Shown piece after piece: positions 18,609 through 28,238 of a stretch of 64,000 bases of DNA. The notes beneath the pieces were generated by a model. It ran no database searches and was not told where the DNA came from. It saw nothing but the letters and a program-made list of their open reading frames with translations. The stretch spans positions 202,125 to 266,124 of the forward strand of contig NZ_NFIV01000003.1 in the NCBI RefSeq assembly GCF_002159555.1. The letters run 5' to 3'. This DNA is from Muribaculum sp. An289 (GTDB lineage Bacteria; Bacteroidota; Bacteroidia; Bacteroidales; UBA932). Position 1 is the stretch's first letter. The number at the start of each line of letters is the position of its first letter. The position numbers and the translations under genes were made by a program.

Positions 18609-19907
18609 ATGAAGCGTTTTTTGTACATGCTGCCGCTGCTCATTGCGGCGGCCGTATTGCCCTCCTGTATGGAAAAGGCCGTCGAGGAAGAGCCTGTGCA
18701 GTTGTCCGTGGACATCTATGAAAGCGATTTGTCCCTGATGCAGGGTGATACATACCAGCTTACCCTTGTAGTGGAGCCGTTGGATGCGGAGTACTTTTCC
18801 GTGGAATGGACGAGCCTCAATCCTGAGATTGTCTCCGTTACGCAGGAAGGTGTGATTACCGCTGAAAATATGGGGGAGGCTTTGATCAAGGTGACCGTGG
18901 ACGGGGTATCTGCCACTTCCATAGTGACGGTGGGGCAAAGTCCTCTGAAGTCCGTGGGATTTGCGGAAAGCGAATATGAAGTTGCCCTCGGTGAAACGGT
19001 GGTTACGGGCATTGTATTCGAACCTTCATCGGCTGATACCTCCGGAACCGTATGGACTTCTTCCGACAGTTCCGTTGTGATGCCCGTAGGGCCCGGCGAG
19101 TTCAAGGGACTTTCCATAGGCGAGTCTTTCGTGACGGTGAATATTGCCGGAAAGACGGCGAACTGCAAGATAAGGGTGGCGCAGGGGCCCATAAAGCCGG
19201 GAGACTTCCTTTTCGATGACGGAAGCGTATGTTCCGTCCTGCTTCCGGGAAAATATCCTGTGGCAGTTGTTTTTTATGCTGGCAATCCGACAGCGGAAGA
19301 TGCGGCATTGAAGGCCGAACATCCCAAGTGTACCCACGGCCTTGCGGTTTCGATAGGCGAGGATTTGACTTCGGCATGGCAGCCGGCCTATTCGGCCTGC
19401 GGGAAGACCGTAGGGGACTGGTGCGATGACAATTCGGATTATGAGTCGCCGATTACTGGGACAGATTCCGGCGCCCCGCTGAACAGGATTTGCGGTTACA
19501 ACAATACCATGGCCCTGCTGGATTTCAATTCCGATCTGGCGAATCGCGGCTGGAAGGTCGCTGCTGCGGTAGAGTATTGTTATTACATCATTGAAAACGG
19601 ATGGTCCCTTCCGGAAGGTACGAGCGGCTGGTATATTCCGTCGGCCAAGGAGATGTCCCTGCTTGTGCGCGGTGTCCATGAAGGGAACATTTGGGATATC
19701 CAGGATGATTCTTCGCCGAATCTGGATATTGTGAATGCTTCTATCGGAAAAATTCGTCCCGACTGCGTTATAGCCGGAGGAAGTTATTGGACTTCATCGG
19801 AGTATGATGAATCCTACGCTTATTTCGTCAATGTTTCCGGAGGCCGTGCGAGCATAGCTCCGAAGAATTTTGAAAACGGCCTGCTGCGTTTTATCGTCGC
19901 ATTTTAG
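18609..19907 (+). CDS. BIG2-domain lipoprotein, paralogue 2 of 3
   Basis: A 432-residue predicted lipoprotein beginning 2 bp after the previous stop: MKRFLYMLPLLIAAAVLPSC, lipobox LPSC. An in-frame upstream codon at 18588 would overlap the previous gene and spoil the signal peptide. There are two BIG2 domains (VEWTSLNPEIVSVTQEG; TVWTSSDSSVVMPVG), then the shared C-terminal domain: DFLFDDGSVCSVLLPGK, AVVFYAGNPTAEDAALKAEH, CTHGLAV, GYNNTMALLDF, GTSGWYIPSAKEM, YWTSSEYDES, terminal RFIVAF. It differs from paralogue 1 by having one BIG2 domain fewer. The tight spacing shows an operon. No enzymatic motif was seen. Confidence 0.78.
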   Translation: MKRFLYMLPLLIAAAVLPSCMEKAVEEEPVQLSVDIYESDLSLMQGDTYQLTLVVEPLDAEYFSVEWTSLNPEIVSVTQEGVITAENMGEALIKVTVDGVSATSIVTVGQSPLKSVGFAESEYEVALGETVVTGIVFEPSSADTSGTVWTSSDSSVVMPVGPGEFKGLSIGESFVTVNIAGKTANCKIRVAQGPIKPGDFLFDDGSVCSVLLPGKYPVAVVFYAGNPTAEDAALKAEHPKCTHGLAVSIGEDLTSAWQPAYSACGKTVGDWCDDNSDYESPITGTDSGAPLNRICGYNNTMALLDFNSDLANRGWKVAAAVEYCYYIIENGWSLPEGTSGWYIPSAKEMSLLVRGVHEGNIWDIQDDSSPNLDIVNASIGKIRPDCVIAGGSYWTSSEYDESYAYFVNVSGGRASIAPKNFENGLLRFIVAF

Positions 19908-19925
19908 ATTAAGAAATTTTAATAA

Positions 19926-21218
19926 ATGAAAATAGGTAGATTTTTATTATATGTTTCGGTTTCCGTTCTGATGCCCCTCATGTTCCAGGGGTGCGCGGAA
20001 CCCGAGGAAATGATTGTCGTCGGCGATGTGGTCGTCGATACGGACATGGCACAGCTTTGCAAGGGGGAGACCCTGCAACTGACGGCTACCGTTTATCCGG
20101 AGGATGTCGCCGGGAAAGTCGATGTGGAATGGTTCAGTTCGGACGAGTCGGTGGCAACGGTTTCGCCGGACGGTCTGGTTACTGCCATTGCTTCCGGGAG
20201 GGCGTTCGTTACTGCCGGGGCCGGGAATGAATTCGCTACCGTGATTGTAGATGTGCGCGTGGCTGATTCACTTGCGATTACGGAAGAGTATGTGACTCTG
20301 GAAGTCGGCGAGGATATATCGCTTACTCTGGAAACAGTGCCTGCTACAGGTGTAGAAGGCATAGTATGGAGTTCTTCGGACGAATCTGTTGCTACGGTTA
20401 CGCAGGACGGCGCCGTCTCTTCCGTCGGCAAGGGGATTGCCGTTGTCAGGGTTTCTGTGGACGGGCTTTCCGACTCGTGTGAGGTTTATGTGGTAGGAGA
20501 ACCGGAAGTAGGGGATTTCTACTATTCGGACGGTACGTATTCAGGAGAACTTTTTTCTAAAAAGGATGCCATAGGTGTCGTATTCTGGGTAGGAGACCCT
20601 ACGGCCGACGACCCGACCCTGCGCAGGGACTTCCCGGGCTGTACCCACGGGCTCGTCGTTTCCCTGATAGAGGAGGCCAGTACGTGGCAGAGCAATTACA
20701 GGTCGTTCAATTCGACCGTAGGGGAATGGGTTTCGGAAAACGCTCCAGAATACATGTCGCCGACTACCGGGGTGGAACTGGAGGACAACCTGAACAAGAT
20801 TGTCGGTTACAACAATACCCAGGCGATCAAGGCTTTCAATTCGGATTATGACAATATCGGCTATAAGGTCGACATGGTAAAACGTTTGCAGTTTTTCCTC
20901 GGAAACAAGGAATTTGCGGCTCCCGAGGGTACGAGCGGCTGGTACGTTCCGTCTGCAAAAGAACTTACCCTTATGATAGTGGGCGACATGGAAGGCAATA
21001 TCAACGGGTTGTATACCAACGATATGCCTGTGCGCGATATCCTGAACGAATCGTTCTCGCAGCTGATACTTGCCGACCAGTTCTCTCCGGAACTGTATTG
21101 GTGCAGTTCGGAATATGATGCCCAGAACGCTTTCTGTGTCGGGTTCTATAACGGCCTTGTGGCATACAATACCAAAGGTGCGATGAATTGCATGCTCCGT
21201 TACGTACTGGCATTCTGA
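19926..21218 (+). CDS. BIG2-domain lipoprotein, paralogue 3 of 3
   Basis: A 430-residue predicted lipoprotein: MKIGRFLLYVSVSVLMPLMFQGC, lipobox FQGC. There are two BIG2 domains (VEWFSSDESVATVSPDG and IVWSSSDESVATVTQDG, nearly the family consensus) and the same C-terminal domain: FYYSDGTYSG, GVVFWVGDPTADDPTLRRD, CTHGLVVSL, GYNNTQAIKAF, GTSGWYVPSAKEL, LYWCSSEYDAQNAF, terminal LRYVLAF. It starts 18 bp after paralogue 2 and is the last gene of the run; a TolC-family gene converges from the other side, 31 bp away. The three paralogues look like tandem duplicates that diverged, with the C-terminal domain better conserved than the Ig-like stalk. Confidence 0.78.
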   Translation: MKIGRFLLYVSVSVLMPLMFQGCAEPEEMIVVGDVVVDTDMAQLCKGETLQLTATVYPEDVAGKVDVEWFSSDESVATVSPDGLVTAIASGRAFVTAGAGNEFATVIVDVRVADSLAITEEYVTLEVGEDISLTLETVPATGVEGIVWSSSDESVATVTQDGAVSSVGKGIAVVRVSVDGLSDSCEVYVVGEPEVGDFYYSDGTYSGELFSKKDAIGVVFWVGDPTADDPTLRRDFPGCTHGLVVSLIEEASTWQSNYRSFNSTVGEWVSENAPEYMSPTTGVELEDNLNKIVGYNNTQAIKAFNSDYDNIGYKVDMVKRLQFFLGNKEFAAPEGTSGWYVPSAKELTLMIVGDMEGNINGLYTNDMPVRDILNESFSQLILADQFSPELYWCSSEYDAQNAFCVGFYNGLVAYNTKGAMNCMLRYVLAF

Positions 21219-21249
21219 CGGTGTCACGGCGGCGGGTGCGGTTATGGCT

Positions 21250-22428
21250 TTATAGCTCGTTCTTGTACAGCTCCGCCATCAGAATCTGGTATCTGTTTTC
21301 GGTATTGATATAGTCTCCGAGACTTGTGAAAATATTGTCGGCTTCGACATAATAGTCCATTATCGACAGCTGACCGTTTATTACGGCCTTCTTCAATGCG
21401 GCAAGCGTATTGCGCATGAGAGGAAGGTCGTATTCTTTGAGTGCGTTGCCGAGTTCCTCCATTTCATAATAGCTCGAACGTATCGCGTTGATTGATTCGA
21501 GACGTGCGTTTTCCAGGCTGGAGAGGGCGGCGCTGTGCCTTGCCTTTGCGACTTTCGTCTTGTTCATTCCGGAAAACAGAGGAATCGAGATGCCTACTAT
21601 GAATCCGTCGGATGCTTCGTTGAGTGCCGTGTTCCTCCTGTATCCCACTTCCAGTTTCGGCAGCCAGTTCTGCCGGTTGACCTTTATTTCCTGTGCTGCG
21701 GCATCCACGGAAGCGGCTGCCGACTGTACGCCAAGGTCTGCTTCTTCGATGTATTTGCAATATTGCTCGAAATCCGGTATTGCTGGGAGTTCCGGATACC
21801 CCGAGGGCTCTATGTCCAACGGCTGTCCTCCGTTGAGAGTTTCAAGGTTGCGGAGTATGCTTTTGCGGGATGCGGTATTCTGGGCTTTGAGGGTGCGGAC
21901 ATTCATCCGCTCCATCTTTACCTTGTTCACTTCTATTACGGTGGCCCCGCCTTCATCGAATTGCTTTTCGACAAGCGAAAGGAGCTCGTCGGCATTTTCA
22001 AGCCTGTTGTCGAGGAGTTTCTTTTCAGCGTTCAGCCTGATTAATTCGAGGCAGAGTGTCTTTGCTTCGAAAAGTATGTCCCGGCGTTGCAGTAGGTACA
22101 GGCGCCTGAGTTCTTCGCTGCGGAAGTCTCCCCATTTCTTGCGGGCGGCGTATTGCGTAGGGAAATCGAAGCCCATGGATGCAACGAATTCCGAGCTTGC
22201 GACTCCGTTGACCCCGTTTGTGAAGAACGGGCTGTAGGATACTGAAAGGTCCTGCTGTATGTTGTTTTCAGCCTTTATTTCGAGGGCGGAGGCCTCGTTT
22301 TCCTGCCTCAGGGCTTGGAGTTCCAGGTTGTTGCGTTCTATGTTTGCAAGTACCGTGTCTATTTCCTGTGCCGGGCAGAACTGCGATATTGCAGTAAAAA
22401 GCATTGCAAATGCGATTATGTTTTTCAT
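21250..22428 (-). CDS. TolC-family outer-membrane factor of a metal efflux system (CzcC/CusC-like)
   Basis: An outer-membrane channel component of 392 residues with signal peptide MKNIIAFAMLFTAISQFCPAQ. It is built of long helices with the usual duplicated TolC pattern (NIERNNLELQALRQENEASALEIKAENN; a later GISIPLFSGMNKTKVAKARHSAALSSLENARLESINAIRSSY block) and has no lipobox cysteine. Its ATG overlaps the stop of the RND pump gene (ATGA at 22425-22428 on the minus strand), so it is the third gene of the operon adaptor-pump-channel. The ATG at 22428 was chosen because it starts the signal peptide; an open stretch upstream lies inside the pump gene. Together the three would export divalent or monovalent metal ions from periplasm or cytosol. 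Confidence 0.88.
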   Translation of the reverse strand: MKNIIAFAMLFTAISQFCPAQEIDTVLANIERNNLELQALRQENEASALEIKAENNIQQDLSVSYSPFFTNGVNGVASSEFVASMGFDFPTQYAARKKWGDFRSEELRRLYLLQRRDILFEAKTLCLELIRLNAEKKLLDNRLENADELLSLVEKQFDEGGATVIEVNKVKMERMNVRTLKAQNTASRKSILRNLETLNGGQPLDIEPSGYPELPAIPDFEQYCKYIEEADLGVQSAAASVDAAAQEIKVNRQNWLPKLEVGYRRNTALNEASDGFIVGISIPLFSGMNKTKVAKARHSAALSSLENARLESINAIRSSYYEMEELGNALKEYDLPLMRNTLAALKKAVINGQLSIMDYYVEADNIFTSLGDYINTENRYQILMAELYKNEL

Positions 22429-25400
22429 CTCGATTCTTCTGTTTTTGTCCTTTTGTCCTTCTTTGAAGTCATCCATTCGTATACGATAGGGACTATGAAT
22501 GCGTTGAGGAAAGTCGAAGTCAGCAATCCTCCGAGTATCACTTTTGCCATAGGGCTTTGGATTTCGTTTCCTGGAAGGTCGCCTCTGAGAGCCAAAGGAA
22601 TCAGTGCGAGTGCGGTTGAGAGCGCCGTCATCAGGATTGGGTTCAGCCTGTCGAGCGAGCCGTGGATTATGTTTTCCCTCAGCCGGTTTCTCCCGTTTTC
22701 ATGTTCCAGGGCGTTGTACCGGTTGATAAGCAGCATTCCGTTGCGGGTCGCTATGCCGAAGAGGGATATGAAACCGATGATTGCCGGTATGCTGATTTCC
22801 TTTGTCGTCAGCAGCAGGGCGAAGACCCCTCCTATGAGGGCGAGCGGGAGGTTCAGGAGCACGGCTCCGCTTTGCATTGGACTCTTGAACTCCATGTACA
22901 TCAGCAGGAATATGATAACGATGCTCATCAGGGACGTGAGCAGCAATGTCCGGCTTGCCGTCCTTTCGCTTTCAAACTGTCCTCCGTATTCGATATGGTA
23001 TCCTTCCGGAAGTTCGATTTCGCTGTCCACTATATGTTGTATGTCGTTCACGACACTTCCGACGTCACGTCCGTCGGTATTGGCGGAAATCACTATTTTC
23101 CTTTGTACGTTTTCCCTGTTGATTGTATTCGGGCCTGAGGATGATACTATGTCGGCCACGTATGAGAGAGGCACCTTGCATCCGTCGGCATCGTCTATCA
23201 TCAGGTTGGAAATGGCTTCCCTGTCCCTGCGGTAATCTTCGTCCGCCCTGACTACGAGGTTGAAGGTCTTTCCGTCTTCATATACCTGGGATACGGTCTC
23301 ACCGGCCATGTTCACGGTGATGAACTCGTAGAATGCGGGGAGAGGGATTCCGTATCTGGCCAGCATGTCTTTGCGTGGTATTATCTTGAGTTCAGGCCTT
23401 TCTATCTGCTGTTCCACATTCAGGTCGGCTATGCCTTCGACTCCGCTGATTTTCTCTTTTATCTGATTGCCGATGCGGAACATTTCGTTCAGGTTCTCGC
23501 CGAAAAGCTTTATTGCGATGCTTGCCTGGGTCCCGCTCAGCATGGCATCGATTCTGTGGCTGATTGGCTGCCCGATTTCAATGTTGGCACCCGCTATCAC
23601 CGAGAGTTTTTCGCGGACATCGTTGAGCAGTTCCCTGTGTGAACGTCCGTCGAGTTCGAAAGGGGCCTCTATTTCGGATACGTTCACGCCCAAGGCGTGT
23701 TCGTCGAGTTCTGCACGGCCTGTCTTGCGTGCGACCGTCTGTATTTCCGGTATGCCGAGCAGGAGTTCTTCTGCCTGACGTCCTATCTTGTCAGACTCTT
23801 CGAGCGAGATGCCTGGCATCGAGCTTATGTTTATCGTAAAGGAGCCTTCATTGAAGGCCGGAAGGAAACTGCGGCCGAGGGTGAAGAACAGTCCGAGTGC
23901 CGTGGCGAAAAGAGCCAGTGTCACCCCGAGCACCGTCTTCTTGTGTTCCAGGGCCCAGTTCAGTGAATTGCGGTAATGCTTTTTCAGCCACCTTGCGGCG
24001 AAAGCCTCTTTCGGAACGCTTCCGTCCTTTTTCCCTTTTGCGAGCAGGTAGCTGCAAAGCACGGGCGTAAGCGTAAGGGCTACTATCGTGGATGCGAAGA
24101 GTGCGACGATGAAGGCGACTCCGAGCGGTATGAGCATCCGTCCTTCCATTCCGCTGAGGAAAAACAGGGGAACGAAGCTGGCCACGATAATCAGGGTGGA
24201 ATTCAGTATCGGCATGCGCACCTCCCTCGAAGCGTCGAAGACGACATCCGTTACCGGCCTGCGTTTTTCCGCCGGGAGGGCCCTGTTTTCCCTGAGATGT
24301 TTCCATACGTTTTCGACATCCACTATCGAATCGTCCACCAATGAGCCTATCGCTATCGCAAGTCCTCCGAGGCTCATGGTGTTGAGCGTTATCCCGAATG
24401 CCTGTAGGATGAGTATGGAAATCATCAGCGAGAGGGGAAGCGTAACCAAGGATATTATGGTCGTGCGTGCGTTGGCAAGGAAGATGAAAAGGACGATTAC
24501 GACGAAGATGGCGCCTTCGTACAGCGAGCTTTTCACATTGTCTATGGAATTTTCGATGAATTTTGACTGGCGGAAAATATCCGTCGAAACCTTTACGTCT
24601 TCCGGAAGGTTTTTCCCTATGTCTTCAAGGGCCGCTTCCAGTTTTCCGGTAAGTTCGATTGTCCCGGTGTCGGGCTGTTTCGTTACCGTAAGCAGGACGG
24701 CCGGTTTCCCCCTTTCGGAGGCGAGTCCGAGTTTTGGCTGCTGCGCCCCAGTTTTTACATCGGCAACGTCTCCCAATGTTATCGGGGCCCCTGTGGAATC
24801 GGTTTTTATCACGGCCGCCGACATTTTCGCCACATCGTCGGTCGAAAGCACACCTCTGACTATATATTCATTCCCGTATTCGTAGATGACACCTCCGTTC
24901 GCATTCAGGTTCATTCCGCGCGTGACCGACATGACTTCGGAGAGGGTGACACCGTAATGTTTCATCTTGTCGGGATGCAGGAGCACCTGGTATTCCTTGA
25001 TGTCCCCGCCGAGTACCGCCACCTGGGCGACTCCTCCCGTGGCAAGGAGTCTCGGACGGATAGTCCAGTCCGCTATGGTGCGGAGGTCGAGCATCGATGT
25101 GCTGTCCGCCGTCAGACCGACGATGAGCACTTCCCCGAGAATGGAAGACTGCGGGCCAAGGGTAGGGTTTCCTGCCGTCTCAGGCAGTTCTCCGGCGGCT
25201 GCCGAAAGTTTTTCGGAAACAATCTGCCTTGCAAGATAAATGTCCGTGCCCCAGTCGAATTCGACCCATACGACGGAAAATCCCGTAGTGGAGGAAGAGC
25301 GTACGCGGCGTACCCCGGTAGCTCCGTTTACGGCAGTTTCAATCGGAAAGGTGACCAACTGTTCCACTTCTTCCGCCGCCATGCCGTTGGCCTCCGTCAT

Positions 25401-25547
25401 GACTACGACGGTAGGGGCGTTCAGGTCCGGAAATACGTCTATTTCGGCGTTGACGGTGCAGTAAATGCCGGCCACGAAGAGCAGGGCGGATGCGACCAGG
25501 ACGAGAAGCCTGTTCTGTAATGAAAAATGTATGATTTTGTTAAGCAT
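22425..25547 (-). CDS. Heavy-metal RND efflux pump (CusA/CzcA family)
   Basis: A trimeric inner-membrane proton/metal antiporter of 1040 residues, the normal length, with twelve membrane segments and two large periplasmic loops. Family signs: FPDLNAPTVVVMTEA near residue 36, PIETAVNGATGVRRVRS, and in TM4 GSLVDDSIVDVENVWKHLR with the acidic residues that make the proton relay of the heavy-metal (HME) subgroup rather than drug pumps. GEVLIVGLT and NVEQQIERPEL fit CzcA/CusA relatives. The metal cannot be decided from this motif alone; the His-rich adaptor suggests Zn, Co, Ni or Cu. It is second in the operon, 11 bp after the adaptor and overlapping the TolC gene by 4 bp. Confidence 0.92.
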   Translation of the reverse strand: MLNKIIHFSLQNRLLVLVASALLFVAGIYCTVNAEIDVFPDLNAPTVVVMTEANGMAAEEVEQLVTFPIETAVNGATGVRRVRSSSTTGFSVVWVEFDWGTDIYLARQIVSEKLSAAAGELPETAGNPTLGPQSSILGEVLIVGLTADSTSMLDLRTIADWTIRPRLLATGGVAQVAVLGGDIKEYQVLLHPDKMKHYGVTLSEVMSVTRGMNLNANGGVIYEYGNEYIVRGVLSTDDVAKMSAAVIKTDSTGAPITLGDVADVKTGAQQPKLGLASERGKPAVLLTVTKQPDTGTIELTGKLEAALEDIGKNLPEDVKVSTDIFRQSKFIENSIDNVKSSLYEGAIFVVIVLFIFLANARTTIISLVTLPLSLMISILILQAFGITLNTMSLGGLAIAIGSLVDDSIVDVENVWKHLRENRALPAEKRRPVTDVVFDASREVRMPILNSTLIIVASFVPLFFLSGMEGRMLIPLGVAFIVALFASTIVALTLTPVLCSYLLAKGKKDGSVPKEAFAARWLKKHYRNSLNWALEHKKTVLGVTLALFATALGLFFTLGRSFLPAFNEGSFTINISSMPGISLEESDKIGRQAEELLLGIPEIQTVARKTGRAELDEHALGVNVSEIEAPFELDGRSHRELLNDVREKLSVIAGANIEIGQPISHRIDAMLSGTQASIAIKLFGENLNEMFRIGNQIKEKISGVEGIADLNVEQQIERPELKIIPRKDMLARYGIPLPAFYEFITVNMAGETVSQVYEDGKTFNLVVRADEDYRRDREAISNLMIDDADGCKVPLSYVADIVSSSGPNTINRENVQRKIVISANTDGRDVGSVVNDIQHIVDSEIELPEGYHIEYGGQFESERTASRTLLLTSLMSIVIIFLLMYMEFKSPMQSGAVLLNLPLALIGGVFALLLTTKEISIPAIIGFISLFGIATRNGMLLINRYNALEHENGRNRLRENIIHGSLDRLNPILMTALSTALALIPLALRGDLPGNEIQSPMAKVILGGLLTSTFLNAFIVPIVYEWMTSKKDKRTKTEESR

Positions 25548-25558
25548 CGGACCTGTTT

Positions 25559-26701
25559 TTAATGGTTATGGGTATGTCCCGGAATGGTATTGCCCGCCGA
25601 GGCGAGTTTTATGCGCATCGCCCCTTCGGTGACTACGACGTCACCGTCTTCGAGCCCTTCCGTTATCTCGATTCTGGTTCCGTCAGAGGCTCCTGTGCCG
25701 ACATGGACCTTTTCATAGCAGTCCGCATCCAGTTTTTTGAAAACATAGTATTCCCCCTGTTCTTCAATCAGGGCCGTAAGCGGAAGCGAGATGACATTGT
25801 CCCTTGCCGTGGAAAGCAGGTAGATTTCAGCGAATGTGCCCGGGATTATCTCCCCCTTCCCGTCGAATTCGAAGGTTACAGGTATGTACGCCGATGTTTC
25901 GTCCAGGGCGCGGCCTTCGGCTATGAGTCTGCCTCCCAGTTCTTCGAGGCGGTAGATTTTGTCGCTGAACGGCAGCCTGAAGTTGGCGGATGCGATTCTT
26001 CCGAGCCTGTCAATGTATTTTCCGGAAAGATCCGCCTGCAGGAACATCCTGTCCGGGTTTGTTATTCGCATGAGTGTCTGTCCGGTAGCGACATAGTCCC
26101 CGTCCTTTACGGCTATCTTGCCTGCATAGCCCGTCGCCGGGGATTTGACCGGAGTCCCTCCGTTTTCACCGCCTCCGATGGCTTCGTATGCTATTTTCGC
26201 TGTTTCGTAATTGCTTCTGACCCTTTCGAATTCCTGCTGCGATACTATTTTGTCCTTTACGAGGATTGCGGCCCTTTCGTATTCCCTGAGGGCCGTCTGG
26301 TAGGCGATGTACGCTTTCTGTGCGGGGTCCCCGTCCTGTAGATTGCCTGAGGAAATCGTGAGAATGACATCTCCGGAGTTCACCGGGGAACCTTCGGCGA
26401 CAGGGGAGGAAAATGAAACTATTCCTGCCCTTCCCGCTATTACGGCCGTTTCATGGCCTGTGGCCGGGATTATTTTGCCGCTTGTGGAAATGACGTCCCT
26501 GAAAGTTCCGGCCCGTACCGTGTCGCATGTTATTCCGGCTTCGACGGCCTTCGCCGCTTCGAAGACGATTTCATCGCTTCCGTGTTGCCCGCCGTCGGCT
26601 TCGTGGCCGTGGTCATGGTTTGCATCGGAATGCCCGCATCCGCAGATTGACAATAATATGGATATGGCCGCGGCGGCATTCATGGTCATGAATTTTCTCA
26701 T
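25559..26701 (-). CDS. RND periplasmic adaptor with His-rich ends (CzcB/CusB-like)
   Basis: A membrane-fusion protein joining pump and outer-membrane channel. From the ATG at 26701 it has 380 residues: signal sequence with lipobox (AISILLSICGC), then a His-rich segment SDANHDHGHEADGGQH, the barrel-sandwich half-motifs (GKIIPATGHETAVIAGRAGIV and SPATGYAGKIAVKDGDYVATG), a helical hairpin between them (REYERAAILVKDKIVSQQEFER), a beta-barrel, and a C-terminal GHTHNH tail. The His clusters at both ends suggest metal binding or delivery. An upstream ATG at 26719 adds MEKHTA, but it lies only a few bases past the expected transcription start given the -7 element at 26730-26737, so 26701 is preferred. 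Confidence 0.88.
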   Translation of the reverse strand: MRKFMTMNAAAAISILLSICGCGHSDANHDHGHEADGGQHGSDEIVFEAAKAVEAGITCDTVRAGTFRDVISTSGKIIPATGHETAVIAGRAGIVSFSSPVAEGSPVNSGDVILTISSGNLQDGDPAQKAYIAYQTALREYERAAILVKDKIVSQQEFERVRSNYETAKIAYEAIGGGENGGTPVKSPATGYAGKIAVKDGDYVATGQTLMRITNPDRMFLQADLSGKYIDRLGRIASANFRLPFSDKIYRLEELGGRLIAEGRALDETSAYIPVTFEFDGKGEIIPGTFAEIYLLSTARDNVISLPLTALIEEQGEYYVFKKLDADCYEKVHVGTGASDGTRIEITEGLEDGDVVVTEGAMRIKLASAGNTIPGHTHNH

Positions 26702-26729
26702 AGCTGTGTGTTTTTCCATTTTACCGCGG

Positions 26730-26737
26730 CAAAGATA
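26730..26737 (-). promoter_or_regulatory. -7 element for the metal efflux operon
   Basis: TATCTTTG on the minus strand (CAAAGATA on plus), 29 bases before the preferred adaptor ATG. No convincing -33 TTTG at the expected spacing, so the promoter may need an activator. Confidence 0.5.
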
Positions 26738-26776
26738 TCCATATCCCGATGCAACTAAAGTGCATTCTTCTATGGG

Positions 26777-27988
26777 TCAATGCGTACCGCCGGAGGCTTC
26801 CTCGAATTTCGCTTTCATCGTAGGGTTGTTGCGGGTAAGGCGCTTGATTGTCAGTTCTTCGGCCTTGTTGTTCGCAAGTCTCAGATTGTTTTCCGAGCCT
26901 AACAGGGCGTCCTTGATTTTCTGGAGATGGTCGATTGTCTTGTCGATTTCTTCTATTGCCTTTCTGAATTTTTCGCTTGCGAGGCGGTAATTATTCGCGA
27001 ATTTGCTCTTGAAATCGTTGAGCTGTTCTTCGAAATTCGTGACGTCGACGGATTGTTTCTGCGCTATTGCCAAAGCTTTCCGGTATCCGAGGCTGTTTTT
27101 CGCCGCCTGGGTGAGCAGGGAGATTATCGGCATGAAGAACTGCGGCCTTATGACATACATTTTTGGAAAACGGTAGGAGACATCCACGATTCCGGCATTG
27201 TAAAGTTCGCTGTCCGGTTCGAGAAGCGATACGAGCACGGCGTATTCGCAGCCCTTTTCGTTCCTGTCCTTGTCCAGTTTTGCGAAAAAATCTTCATTCT
27301 TATGTTTCACGGCGGTCCCGTCCATCTCGTTTTTCATTTCAAACATTACAGAGATGTATTCCGTCCCGTCCTCGTCGTAGTCCCTGAATACGAAGTCTCC
27401 CTTTGTGCCTCCCCTGATGTCGTTGTCCTTTTCAAAATACGCTCTCGGGTACATGGACATCCTCATCCTGTTGAATTCGGTGCTGCAATGTATTTCGAGT
27501 GTTTCCCCGACCATTTTCGTGGACATGCGTGTCTTCAGGTCTTTATAATAATCTATAAGTTCCTGTTTTTCTTTCAACTGGCTGTTGTATTTGTCGGCCA
27601 GGCTTTTTTCGCGAATGATGGCGGCATCCTTTTCCGATGTCATTTTCCCTTTGAGTTCGGCGATTTCCGTGTCCTTGGCCTGCAATTTCTCGCGGAAACT
27701 GTTTTCGGTTTCAAGCACGGCCATTTTGCGCAGGCTGTCGTTTCTGGCGACCTCCGTTCCGAGCCTTGAGATTTCCTGCTCCTTCTTTTCCAGGATTTTC
27801 CGGAACTCCAGCTCCTTTTTGTTCAGCTCCAGTTCCTGCTTTATCGTGAACCGTTTTTCCTGCTCTGCCGTGCGGCGGGCCAGTTCCTCGTTGAACTCGT
27901 TGTTGCGTATCTGGTTGGCTATCGATGCGTAGTCGGCTTCGTCCACGGAAAAAACGTTTCCGCATTTCGGACACTTTATTTCGTTCAT
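26777..27988 (-). CDS. DUF2130 family protein with zinc-ribbon and coiled coil
   Basis: A cytosolic protein of 403 residues. It begins with a zinc-ribbon-like [13 protein letters not shown], continues with about 150 residues of charged coiled coil ([19 protein letters not shown] and similar), and then the DUF2130 core: [42 protein letters not shown] and [28 protein letters not shown]. The pattern D-F-V-F-R...E-x-K ([21 protein letters not shown]) is of the PD-(D/E)XK nuclease type, which has been proposed for this family; activity is not shown. A C-terminal helical part follows. The gene stands alone, with its own promoter, divergent from ompA. Biological role unknown. Confidence 0.85.
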   Translation of the reverse strand: MNEIKCPKCGNVFSVDEADYASIANQIRNNEFNEELARRTAEQEKRFTIKQELELNKKELEFRKILEKKEQEISRLGTEVARNDSLRKMAVLETENSFREKLQAKDTEIAELKGKMTSEKDAAIIREKSLADKYNSQLKEKQELIDYYKDLKTRMSTKMVGETLEIHCSTEFNRMRMSMYPRAYFEKDNDIRGGTKGDFVFRDYDEDGTEYISVMFEMKNEMDGTAVKHKNEDFFAKLDKDRNEKGCEYAVLVSLLEPDSELYNAGIVDVSYRFPKMYVIRPQFFMPIISLLTQAAKNSLGYRKALAIAQKQSVDVTNFEEQLNDFKSKFANNYRLASEKFRKAIEEIDKTIDHLQKIKDALLGSENNLRLANNKAEELTIKRLTRNNPTMKAKFEEASGGTH

Positions 27989-28045
27989 GGTTGTTGTGCT
28001 TAAATTTGCATGTTTTTTATATATGTGTCTTTATATATGTGTCTG

Positions 28046-28077
28046 CAAATATAGTGATACGGAAGGCTCGATGCAAA
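28046..28077 (-). promoter_or_regulatory. Predicted promoter of the DUF2130 gene
   Basis: On the minus strand TTTG (plus 28074-28077), 20 bases, TATATTTG (plus 28046-28053): a full match. The leader before the ATG at 27988 contains two copies of TTATATATGTGTCT (28019-28043). Confidence 0.7.
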
Positions 28078-28174
28078 CCTTGCTGCGGCTGTCGTGCAGG
28101 TTGTCTTGCGGCGGAAGGTGAGAGATTTTTATATAAAAATTGAAAAAAAAATTCGGTTATATTATTATTTGGAT

Positions 28175-28182
28175 TATCTTTG
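28175..28182 (+). promoter_or_regulatory. -7 element for ompA
   Basis: TATCTTTG followed by C, 57 bases before the ompA ATG. The -33 box is poor (TTC at 28152-28154). Confidence 0.55.
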
Positions 28183-28238
28183 CACAAGATTGAATTTTCA
28201 GTGTATTTTAATAAGCAATAGCTAAAACAATAAAGGCA

